Source: Puccinellia tenuiflora
Lineage: Eukaryota > Streptophyta > Magnoliopsida > Poales > Poaceae
Assembly (NCBI GenBank): GCA_012064385.1
Contig: QRDG01000351.1
Location: forward strand, 812,928-876,927
Length of the DNA: 64,000 bases
Direction of reading: 5' to 3'
This document shows, one piece after another, positions 55,150 to 63,143 of the stretch. The notes beneath the pieces were generated by a model. The model had not been told where the DNA came from. It ran no database searches and worked only from the letters and a program-made list of their open reading frames with translations. Both the position numbers and the translations under genes were made by a program. Positions within the stretch are counted from its first letter, which is position 1, and each line of letters starts with the position of its first letter.

Positions 55150-55724
55150 CACATCCACACCCTTCGGCTTATGCCATTCTGCAATGGTGATCGGGAGAAT
55201 GTCCCTAACAATGACTCCAGCTTGATTTACAAATTTACGACAGGTCGCTATGGGTGCTAGCGGTTCGCCACTCTGAGAAACTTCCTCTATCGTTAGCCTC
55301 GGAGCATCGCTGGCCATCCTCTTCGTCAGGCCTCGAGGAGGAACATTATTTACAGATTTGCTCGATCCAGAGGGCTGGAAAATGAATCGTTAATTAACAC
55401 GTGCAATTAACAAATGCATATATATACATGATCGATCGATCAATTGTCAGCCTATATAATATATGTATATACCTCGCCGGAGTTTGTCGTTAAGGGCGCT
55501 TCATCGTCAAACAGAAGTCCCTCACCGCAGTCGTTCAGAAATTGTGAGCTGAAATCATCATCTTCATCGCCTTGTCGTCCATCATCTTCTCCACCGCCTT
55601 GTTGTCCATCATCATCTCCACCGCCTTGTCCTCCGGAATAATCTTCTTCACGGGCACTCGCATAGATTATTCGTTGCATTTTATCTTCATGCTCCTCGTC
55701 AATAATTAAGTGAATGTCCGCCAT
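55150..55724 (-). pseudogene. Second CACTA gene (Ptta/En/Spm Transposase_24-like), 3' truncated
   Basis: Exon 1 (55724-55473) begins MADIHLIIDEEHEDKMQRI and has a Gly/Asp-rich repeat (GGQGGGDDDGQQGGGEDD). A GT..AG intron (55472-55375; donor GAG|GTATATAC, acceptor TTTTCCAG) leads to exon 2, which encodes RGLTKRMASDAPRLTIEEVS...FVNQAGVIVRDILPITIAEW, the start of the plant Ptta/En/Spm-type protein by recollection. Homology ends at HKPKGVDV near 55155, and the remaining several hundred expected residues are absent. TNPA-like proteins bind subterminal repeats and assist TNP2, so this copy would need help in trans. Confidence 0.65.
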
Positions 55725-55739
55725 AGCTCAATGTACCTG

Positions 55740-56240
55740 AAATCAATTATATGTGTTTGTAATTTTTTTGACATAGAATTACACATAAATGACACCCCAA
55801 AATAATTAGGGGTGGCATTGTGCAACTTGTCACATAAAATGACAGCCCTTGGTCCTGAAAAAAAAATAGGGCCAGGCACCTGGCTAGCGGCTGGTCCTTT
55901 AGAAAAATCAGCACCCTGGTCCTTTAAAAAATATGTGGCCCGGCACCTGGCCAGTAGCGGCTGGTCCCTTAGAAAAATCCAGCCCCCGCGTCCACCCACT
56001 GGCCAGTAGCGCGTGGTCAAGGCTGGCCGGCCACCCCGCGCACCCAACCGCCGCGCGGTCAGCCCACTCGGCCACGTCGCGCGTGGGAACCGCCACCCGG
56101 CCGCCACGTTCCCTCGTCTCCCCCGCCATCCAACCGTCCGAGCCCCGCAGTCAATGCTCCTGGCCCACCTGCCAGCGACTGGACGGCCTCCTCGGCTCCC
56201 GTCCCGCAGTCAATGCTGGCCACGGTGGACGCGGCCCCCG
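55740..56240. promoter_or_regulatory. Region upstream of the + strand ORF
   Basis: Three imperfect repeats of GGCACCTGGC(C)AG(T)AGCGGCTGGTCC(T/C)TTAGAAAAATC lie between 55870 and 55985, followed by a sharp rise in GC. A TATA-like CTTTTTAAACC sits at 56243-56253, about 110 bp before the ORF start at 56361. An upstream ATG at 56267 opens a different long frame that would compete. Confidence 0.45.
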
Positions 56241-56360
56241 TCCTTTTTAAACCCCGGCCGTGCGCGATGGCGACCTCACACAGCCCCGCCGCCCTCCCCA
56301 CACTCCATCGAACGTGCCCTAGCCCTAGTCCTAGCCCTCGCCCTCGCCGGAGCCGGAGCA

Positions 56361-57431
56361 ATGTCGAAGCGGTGGTGGCCAGGCGGCAAGCACCAGTCCG
56401 AGTCCAGCGGCTCGGGCTCTGGCCGCTCCGGCCGTCGCCGGGGCGCTGGACTGCCTCCCCTTGCTCCTCCTCCACCACCACCATCGTCGGCGCCGCGCGG
56501 AGTGCGCATCGTCGGCGCGGACCCGCGTCGTGCCGGTCCGCAGGCCGGCGGGCCGGCCGCCAAGAAGAAGCGCTACCGCCGGTACGTCCGGGTGGAGGAG
56601 GCGCAGTGGCACTGGGAGAACGCCGTCCCGGTGCGCTGGTCGGACGTCCACCTCCCGGACAACTGGCACCTGAATCCGCAACGGATTCCGGTGCCGCCGA
56701 TCCCGACCGACCCCACGGCCAGGGCGGTGGAGATCGCACGCCGGCGCAGCCTCCTCCCCAATCACCTCCTCGACGACCCGGCGTACGCGCCGGGCTCCCC
56801 CTACTGGGACCAATGGTTCCGGGAGGAGCACGACGAGCGCCGCCGGAGCTACTTCGCGCCGGCCCCGGTGCCGCCGGTGGAGCGCACGGAGTACCCGGCG
56901 CTCCCGGAGGGGATGGACGACCTCGACCAATGGTTGGAGGTCGACTCCGACGGCGAGGCCGCCCCCATGGACGAGGACGACGACGTCGACGACGCCATGA
57001 AGGCAGCCATGGCGGCGTCCCGGCAGGCCTTCGTCGACGACGAGCGCCGCCGCTGGGAGATGGTGGTGCAGGACGCACTGCCGCCGCCGCCGCAGGGACC
57101 GCCTCCACCCCCGCCTCCGCCACAGGGACAGCCGGGGCTGGCCTGGCTGCAGGCCCTCGCCCAGGAGGAGGAGGCCTACGACCCGCCGGAGGAGGAGTAC
57201 GAGGAGCCGGTGAGATTCCCACCGGAGCTGTTCGGGCAGTCGTGGGTATTCACGACTGTGCCCCAGCTGCCGCCGGAGGAGCCCCAGGACGCCATCCTGG
57301 AGGAGCCAGGGACGCCGCCGCGGGACGTCCCCATGGAGCAGCAGCAGCAGCCGCCGGCGCAGCCGCCTGCGCATCTGTGGGAGGCACCACCGTACGTCGT
57401 CCTCTCCGACGAGGAGGGCGACGAGGACTAG
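56361..57431 (+). CDS. Unnamed protein with UIM-like motif, passenger ORF in the CACTA
   Basis: 356 residues from ATG 56361 (MSKRWWPGGKHQSESSGSGS). Layout: Ser/Arg/Pro-rich N-terminus; basic AKKKRYRRYVRVEEA followed by a Trp/His block HWENAVPVRWSDVHLPDNWH (about 72-105); second Trp motif YWDQWFREEHDERRRSYF; acidic stretch with DDVDDAMKAAMAASRQAF (about 206-223), which fits the ubiquitin-interacting motif pattern (hydrophobic-x-x-Ala-x-x-x-Ser after acids); Pro-rich linker; acidic C-terminus LSDEEGDED. I recall similar multi-copy predicted proteins in wheat-group genomes, unverified. It is opposite to the transposase genes, GC-rich and intron-free. No enzyme motif. Other frames are also open here because of GC content, but this one has the non-random composition. 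Confidence 0.6.
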   Translation: MSKRWWPGGKHQSESSGSGSGRSGRRRGAGLPPLAPPPPPPSSAPRGVRIVGADPRRAGPQAGGPAAKKKRYRRYVRVEEAQWHWENAVPVRWSDVHLPDNWHLNPQRIPVPPIPTDPTARAVEIARRRSLLPNHLLDDPAYAPGSPYWDQWFREEHDERRRSYFAPAPVPPVERTEYPALPEGMDDLDQWLEVDSDGEAAPMDEDDDVDDAMKAAMAASRQAFVDDERRRWEMVVQDALPPPPQGPPPPPPPPQGQPGLAWLQALAQEEEAYDPPEEEYEEPVRFPPELFGQSWVFTTVPQLPPEEPQDAILEEPGTPPRDVPMEQQQQPPAQPPAHLWEAPPYVVLSDEEGDED

Positions 57432-57496
57432 CTAGGACCTCCCCCTCCCCCCCTAAGTAAATGAAGTTTATTTCCTATCTACGAACTGTCCCCGCC

Positions 57497-57612
57497 GCCG
57501 ATTTAAGGTCACCGGACCACCGCCGCCGCCGATTCTAGCTAGGGTTCGTGCCATCGGACCACCGCCGCGCCGATTCTAGCTAGGGTTCGTGCCATCGGAC
57601 CACCGCCGCGCC
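57497..57612. repeat. Tandem repeat, about 43-bp period
   Basis: GCCGATTCTAGCTAGGGTTC followed by GTGCCATCGGACCACCGCCGC is repeated about 2.5 times between the + strand ORF end and the internal subterminal-type repeats. Confidence 0.85.
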
Positions 57613-57825
57613 GATCTAGAGTTTGAGAGGGCCGTACCTTAGGCGGAGCGCGCGGGGGACGGCGGCGAGGAAGAGGGACGCGAGCGACGGCGGCGGCGGC
57701 GGCCAGATTTTGGCAGCCTGGCGGCGTCGTCGCGTGAGAGGAGCCCGGAGGCGTCTGCGTCTTGGGCCTGGCGGCAAAAATGAGGAAGAAATCCGCGGAG
57801 AGGGACCAAGTAGGCTCAAATCGGC

Positions 57826-57990
57826 CTTTAGTCCCGGTCCGTGACACCAACCGGGACTAAAGACCCCTATAGTCCCGGTTGGTGTCACGGACCGGGACTA
57901 AAGGTGGGCTTTTTGGCGCGCTAAGTTTCGCAGCGGCCCGAAAATGGCCTTTAGTCCCGGTTGTAGCCACGGACCGGGACTAAACGGCCG
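57826..57990. repeat. Internal block of CACTA subterminal repeats
   Basis: TTTAGTCCCGGTCCGTGACACC pairs with GGTGTCACGGACCGGGACTAAA as a long inverted repeat (about 57830-57902), and a further pair follows at 57951-57982. These motifs normally sit near the element ends; here they lie 3 kb inside, between the TNP2 3' side and the + strand ORF. Confidence 0.85.
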
Positions 57991-58324
57991 TTTGTATTTT
58001 TTTCTTCATTTTATGAATGTTTTCAAATGTTCATATTTTATAAACTTTACATGTTTCCAAATGTAAATATGAATATGTTATATATATTGAACATTTAAAT
58101 AGATGAGTTGAGTAAAACCGTTGTACTAATAAAATCCGAGGTTAGGATAAATATATTCAACATTTTAAATATTTAATGAAAAACCCTCAACTTTTTAACA
58201 GTCAAAACAAAATTCTACCAATTATTACACATATGTATAGAACAAGTTAGGATAAATAAATATCTCATACATTATTACAAATGACCACAATACATCAACA
58301 TCATTCAACACTTCTTCGTGTCTG

Positions 58325-61300
58325 TCATTTTTTCTTCTTATCGCGTCGTATCCATGGACAATCTTCATCATTCAACGCGATGGTTGGGTCAATTTTCACT
58401 GTGAAGGGGGGAATTTCATCAAACTTATTGTAATCTTCTGACATGTCTGTCTTGTCCTCCACTCCCACGATGCTTCTTTTCCCTGAAAGAACTATGTGGC
58501 GCTTTGGCTCGACGTCGTACGATGCATTCACTGCTTGCTTATCTTTTCTTTTCTTCGGTCTGCTAGACATGTCCTTCACATAGAAAACCTGAGCCACTTC
58601 ACTGGCTAGGACGAATGGTTCGGTGTCGTATCCAAGATTCTGCATATCCACTGTAGTTATTCCGTACTTCGGGTCTACATGTACCCCGCCTGTCAGGTTG
58701 AACCATTTGCACTTGAACAAAGGGACTTTAAAAAATGGTCCATATTCAAGTTCCCATATCTCCTCTATGTAACCATAATATGTGTCCTTTTGCCCATTGC
58801 TGTTTGTTGCATCAAAGCGGATACCACTGTTTTGGTTGGTGCTCTTTTTATCTTGATTGGCCGTGTAAAATGTATTTCCATTTATCTCATACCCTTGATA
58901 AGTCAATATAGTCGAAGATGGTGCATTGGCCAACAAGTATAGCTGTTCTCCAACAGTGCTGTCATTAAAGAGACGTGTTCGCAACCAACCTCCGAAATTC
59001 TTCACGTGTTCTTCATCAATCCAATATTTAGATTGCTCTGGGAAGTTCAAACGTAGAATATTCTTATGTTCCTCGATATACGGAGCCACCAAGCTGGAAT
59101 TATGTAGAACCGTGTAGTGTGCTTGACTATAAGAATGCCCGTCCATACATATTATTGCTTTCTTTCCCAGCGTGCCTTTTCCCCGCAGTCTCCCCTCATA
59201 GCGTGATTGAGGAACCCCGATTGCCTTGAGGTCAGGAATAAAATCAACACAAAACTCAATGACCTCCTCTGTTCCATAGCCCTTGGATATGCTTCCTTCT
59301 GGCCTAGCACGGTTATGAACGTACTTCTTTAGGACTCCCATGAACCTCTCAAAGGGGAACATGTTGTGTAGAAATACGGGACCGAGAACGAAAATCTCTT
59401 CGACTAGATGAACTATGAGGTGCGTCATAATATTGAAGAAGGAGGGTGGGAACACCAACTCGAAGCTGACAAGACATAGGACCACTTCCTTCTGTAAATC
59501 CGGCAGAGTTACTGGATTGATGACCTTCTGAGAAATTGCATTGAGGAATGCACATAGCTTAACAATGGGTACTCGAACATTTTCCGGCAGGAGCCCCCTC
59601 AGTGCAATCGGAAGTAATTGTGTCATAATCACGTGGCAGTCATGAGACTTTAGGTTCTGAAACTTCAACTCTGTCATGTTAATTATTCCCTTTATATTCG
59701 ACGAGAAGCCTGACGGGACCTTGATACTGTTTAGTACTTCAAAAAAGATCTTCTTCTCTTCTTTGGTAAGAGCGTAGCTGGCAGGACCTTGATACTTCTC
59801 TGCATTCAGGTTGTCTCGTTCGTGCATATGTTGCTGGTCCAGCCGTGATTCCGGTGTATTTTTCGTCTTCCCATACACGCCCAAGAAGTTTAGTAGGTTC
59901 ACGCAGAGATTTTTCGTCACGTGCATCACGTCGATTGCAGACTGAACCTCTAGGATTTTCCAATAGGGTAACTCCCAGAATATAGATTTCTTCTTCCACA
60001 TCGGCACGTGTCCGTCAGCATCATTTGGAACAGATTGTCCGCCAAGACCCTTTCCAAAGATTACTTTTAAATCCTTTACCATATCATATATAACATCCCC
60101 AGTAGGCCGTCTAGGCTTTGGCCGGTGATCTGGCAAACCTTTGAAATGCTTGCCTTTCCTTCTTACGATGTGCCTTTCCGGAAGAAACCGACGATGCCCC
60201 AGGTACACATTCTTGTTTCCCAGATATATACTTTCAGTATCACCTAAACAGTGTGTGCATGCATTGTATCCCTTGTTTGACTGTCCTGATATGTTACTAA
60301 GAGCTGGCCAATCATTGATGGTCACGAACAGCAATGCTCGTAGGTCAAATTCATCTTGTTTGTGCTCATCCCAAACACGTATACCTTCTTCGCGCCACAA
60401 TTGTAAAAGTTCTTCAACTAATGGCCTCAGGTACACATCAATGTCGTTGCCGGGTTGCTTCGGGCCTTGGATGAGTACTGGCATCATAATGAACTTCCGC
60501 TTCATGCACAACCAAGGAGGAAGGTTATAGATGCATAGAGTCACAGGCCAGGTGCTATGACTGGAGCTCTGCTCTCCAAAGGGATTAAAGCCATCTGTAC
60601 TTAGACCAAATCTTAAGTTCCTTGCGTCATCTGCAAATGTCGGAAACTCTCTGTCAATTTTTCTCCACTGCGACCCATCAGCAGGGTGTCTGAGCATCAC
60701 GTCTTTCTTACGGTCTTCCTTGTGCCATCGCAACAACTTGGCATGCTCTTTGTTTTGGAACAAACGTTTCAACCGTGGTATTATAGGAGCATACCACATC
60801 ACCTTCGCAGGAACTCTCTTCCTGGGGCGCGCCTCGTCCTCAACTTCACCAGGGTCATCTCGCCTGATCTTATACCTCAATGCACCGCATACCGGACATG
60901 CATTCAAATTCTCGTACTCCTCGCCGCGGTAGAGGATACAGTCATTGATGCACGCATGTATCTTCTGCACCTCTAATCCTAGTGGGCAGACAACCTTCTT
61001 TGCTTCGTACGTACTGGGGGGCAATACGTTATCTTTTGGAAGCATCTTCTTTATTATTTTCAGCAATTTTTCAAATCCCTTGTCAGAAGTACCATTCTCT
61101 GCCTTCCATTGCAGCAATTCCAGTGTGGTGCCCAGCTTTTTCTGCCCATCTTCACAATTTGGGTACAACAATTTGTTGTGATCCTCTAACATTCTCTCCA
61201 ACTTCAACCTCTCGTTTTGACTTCCACAGTTTATCTTCGCATCAAGAATGGCCCGACGAAGATCGTCATCGGGCTCATCAACAATGGGCTCTTTTTCAGC

Positions 61301-61633
61301 TTCATCTTCCCCCATTGATGTACCACCGTGATCAGTGAACATAGGATAGTTGTCATTATCCTCTTCTTCCTCATTGTCTTCCATTATAACTCCTCTTTCT
61401 CCATGCTTGGTCCAACAATTATAACCGGCCATGAAACCGGACTTCAACAGGTGGACGTGAATGGTTTGTGAGGTAGAGTAGTCCTGAGTATTCTTGCAGA
61501 CACTACATGGACATGAAATAAAACCATTTGGCGGCTTGTTTTTCTCAGCCACTTGGAGAAAATAATGCATGCCATTAATAAAGTCGGGATAACGTCGGTC
61601 ACTGTACATCCATTGCCGACTCATCTGACTCAT
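58325..61633 (-). CDS. TNP2-type CACTA transposase, apparently intact
   Basis: 1102 residues from ATG 61633 (MSQMSRQWMYSDRRYPDFIN); an ATG six bases earlier overlaps a likely splice acceptor ATGCAG and is less likely. Transposase-associated domain with SCPCSVCKN (about 43-52); Cys motif ACINDCILYRGEEYENLNAC...C (about 230-260); Transposase_21 core with LSTDGFNPFGEQSSSHSTWP and NDWPALSNISGQSNKGYNAC; DUF4218-like region (SHDCHVIMTQLLPIALRGLL); DUF4216-like region (YIEEIWELEYGPFFKVPLFK). Basic end DKKKK. The frame has no stop or shift. TNP2 proteins cut at the CACTA termini, aided by repeat-binding TNPA-like proteins. The AT-rich 3' region is 58000-58324. Confidence 0.92.
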   Translation of the reverse strand: MSQMSRQWMYSDRRYPDFINGMHYFLQVAEKNKPPNGFISCPCSVCKNTQDYSTSQTIHVHLLKSGFMAGYNCWTKHGERGVIMEDNEEEEDNDNYPMFTDHGGTSMGEDEAEKEPIVDEPDDDLRRAILDAKINCGSQNERLKLERMLEDHNKLLYPNCEDGQKKLGTTLELLQWKAENGTSDKGFEKLLKIIKKMLPKDNVLPPSTYEAKKVVCPLGLEVQKIHACINDCILYRGEEYENLNACPVCGALRYKIRRDDPGEVEDEARPRKRVPAKVMWYAPIIPRLKRLFQNKEHAKLLRWHKEDRKKDVMLRHPADGSQWRKIDREFPTFADDARNLRFGLSTDGFNPFGEQSSSHSTWPVTLCIYNLPPWLCMKRKFIMMPVLIQGPKQPGNDIDVYLRPLVEELLQLWREEGIRVWDEHKQDEFDLRALLFVTINDWPALSNISGQSNKGYNACTHCLGDTESIYLGNKNVYLGHRRFLPERHIVRRKGKHFKGLPDHRPKPRRPTGDVIYDMVKDLKVIFGKGLGGQSVPNDADGHVPMWKKKSIFWELPYWKILEVQSAIDVMHVTKNLCVNLLNFLGVYGKTKNTPESRLDQQHMHERDNLNAEKYQGPASYALTKEEKKIFFEVLNSIKVPSGFSSNIKGIINMTELKFQNLKSHDCHVIMTQLLPIALRGLLPENVRVPIVKLCAFLNAISQKVINPVTLPDLQKEVVLCLVSFELVFPPSFFNIMTHLIVHLVEEIFVLGPVFLHNMFPFERFMGVLKKYVHNRARPEGSISKGYGTEEVIEFCVDFIPDLKAIGVPQSRYEGRLRGKGTLGKKAIICMDGHSYSQAHYTVLHNSSLVAPYIEEHKNILRLNFPEQSKYWIDEEHVKNFGGWLRTRLFNDSTVGEQLYLLANAPSSTILTYQGYEINGNTFYTANQDKKSTNQNSGIRFDATNSNGQKDTYYGYIEEIWELEYGPFFKVPLFKCKWFNLTGGVHVDPKYGITTVDMQNLGYDTEPFVLASEVAQVFYVKDMSSRPKKRKDKQAVNASYDVEPKRHIVLSGKRSIVGVEDKTDMSEDYNKFDEIPPFTVKIDPTIALNDEDCPWIRRDKKKK

Positions 61634-61804
61634 CTGCATTATATAAATAAAATATAAAAAACCATTAACACTATTTCTTCAATATATAACAGTGATAAAG
61701 TGAATTAATATATAAGTTCATCACATTCAAACCAAAGTAGAGCAAATAACCAAATGTAATACATATAGTCTCACAAACATACATTGGTTCAAACTAACAT
61801 ACAA
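61634..61804 (-). other. Likely intron or leader before TNP2
   Basis: AT-rich, ends TTTATATAATGCAG directly before the TNP2 ATG, a good plant 3' splice site. It suggests that TNP2 is made from a spliced transcript starting upstream of the small ORF at 61805-62176. Confidence 0.55.
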
Positions 61805-62176
61805 CTATCTAAAGAATTTAAGCCCAACAACAAATGCGATAAAAATCACAACTATGGTAACTATCGAACCAACACCATAATGATACCAAGCCTCTTTATG
61901 AATGGCATAATTTCTAATTTTTCTAATCTTCAAGCGCATTGCATCCATCTTGATCTTGTGCTCATCGACGATGTCGGCAATATGGAGCTCCAATTTCATC
62001 TTCTCTTCTAGGGTTTGGAGACGGAGATTTTCACTTCTTTCCAGTTTTGCTTTCAAATCATTAATTTCATTTTCAAAAAACTCGATGATAGGGTCGGTTG
62101 GAATTTCCGGTTCAACAACGACATCCGGATCGTCATAGACCGGACGAGGACCGACGGGGACGGATATCAAAACCAT
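61805..62176 (-). CDS. Small coiled-coil, probably tail-anchored CACTA protein
   Basis: 123 residues. N-terminus MVLISVPVGPRPVYDDPDVV is followed by a Pro/acidic segment, a long charged helix (about 35-85; ENEINDLKAKLERSENLRLQ) with coiled-coil character, and one hydrophobic stretch at the very end (SIVTIVVIFIAFVVGL) followed by KFFR, the layout of a tail-anchored membrane protein. The second CACTA at 63923 starts with the same protein (MVVISVPIGPRPVYDD), so it is part of the family rather than chance. It lies downstream of a 5' leader intron (donor CTCGGTGAGTC near 62264, acceptor TATGTATAG near 62183). Function unknown. Confidence 0.65.
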   Translation of the reverse strand: MVLISVPVGPRPVYDDPDVVVEPEIPTDPIIEFFENEINDLKAKLERSENLRLQTLEEKMKLELHIADIVDEHKIKMDAMRLKIRKIRNYAIHKEAWYHYGVGSIVTIVVIFIAFVVGLKFFR

Positions 62177-62182
62177 GACACA

Positions 62183-62400
62183 CTATACATATAAAAAAAG
62201 TAAGATAATATACATGCATCTAAAGTATATCAATAAGTTAAAAAGGGATAAAAACAAGACTCACCGAGGAGGTGCCGGCGACGGGATGGCGCGGGCGATC
62301 GACGATGGTAAAGATGGTCACCGGACAACTGTAAACCCAATACATTATACTTTAATTTGAGCTAAAATTGCATGTAAAAAAATGAAATCTCTTACTTAGG
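62183..62400 (-). promoter_or_regulatory. 5' leader exons and introns of the CACTA gene
   Basis: On -, a leader exon (CCATCGTCGATCGCCCGCGC...) is bounded upstream by an acceptor GGGTTTACAG (about 62330) and downstream by the donor CTCG|GTGAGT. The same arrangement appears in the inverted copy at 63691-63922, supporting its reality. Confidence 0.6.
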
Positions 62401-62654
62401 CATTTCATCAAACACCTTGCTAGCACTAGAAAAATAAAATTTGCTAAGTAGCACCAAAATGAGCTAAAAAAGGAACACCGGAGTGCTAACCGTCGGGTAG
62501 ATGAGGTGCCGCCAAACTTGACAAATGGTGGAGAAAATAGGGGCCGAACTCGTGGTTGGGAGGAGCAAGGGTTAAGAAAATGGAGATGAACCCGGAGCTC
62601 AAAAATGGCCACGGCCTGGCCACGGCCGGGTCGGGGGGTGGAAGATGATATAGA

Positions 62655-62949
62655 ATATATTTAGTCCCGGTCCGTAACAAGGACCGGTACTAAAGTCCCT
62701 CCATTAGTCCCAGTCTGTAAATAGAACCGGGACAGTGCATTGTCCGGGCTGGTCCCACCTCTGTCGCCTCCTCCCGCATCCCTTTGTCACCGGTTCGTAA
62801 CACGAACCGGGACGGTAGGTGCCCTACGAACCGGGACTGGTCCTGGCGGGCGCCCTGGGACCAATGACCGGACTAGTGCCACGATTGGTACCGGTCCGTA
62901 AGGGAACCGGGACGGAAGGGCCAAACCGAAGCCCCTGTTTCCACTAGTG
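62655..62949. repeat. Right subterminal repeat array of the CACTA
   Basis: Multiple copies of AGTCCCGGTCCGTAAC/ACGAACCGGGAC in both orientations, ending at the terminus TTTCCACTAGTG. Confidence 0.88.
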
Positions 62950-62952
62950 TTT

Positions 62953-63143
62953 GCTACCAGTATCCAACGAGCTGAAGACCACAAACCATTTTGGCAACAC
63001 ATACACTGCAGGGAATCCTTGTTCAGTGAGTAACGAGCCACTGTCTGTAGCTACGGGCGGTAGCTATTGTGCTTTGAAGTGCTTTAGATGCGACCGGATT
63101 GCTCTTGCAATTCGTTTCCGGAGAGTGGCCTTTTCGAACCGGG
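62953..63143. other. Spacer between two inverted CACTA elements
   Basis: 191 bp continuous with the sequence left of 54756 (the TTT duplication joins them). No domain recognised; a + frame is open but short. Confidence 0.5.

Larger units (their letters stand above)
54756..62949 (-). mobile_element. CACTA transposon with TNP2-type transposase, 8.2 kb
   Basis: Termini CACTAGTGGAAAACGGGGC and, inverted, CACTAGTGGAAACAGGGGC; 3-bp duplication TTT at 54753-54755 and 62950-62952. Subterminal arrays of AGTCCCGGTxxGT...ACxxACCGGGACT occur at both ends (54780-54980; 62660-62900), plus an internal block at 57826-57990. Element genes run on -: a small tail-anchored protein, TNP2, and a truncated second gene. 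A further ORF runs on +. The repeat type recalls the Rim2/Hipa-like CACTA group of grasses. TNP2 looks intact, but the second gene does not. Confidence 0.93.

Noticed and set aside
56059..57374. Long minus-strand open frames over the GC-rich passenger ORF
   Set aside because: They mirror the GC-rich plus-strand ORF; their composition (Arg/Gly/Pro runs) is what antisense reading of such sequence gives, and no start context or domain supports them.
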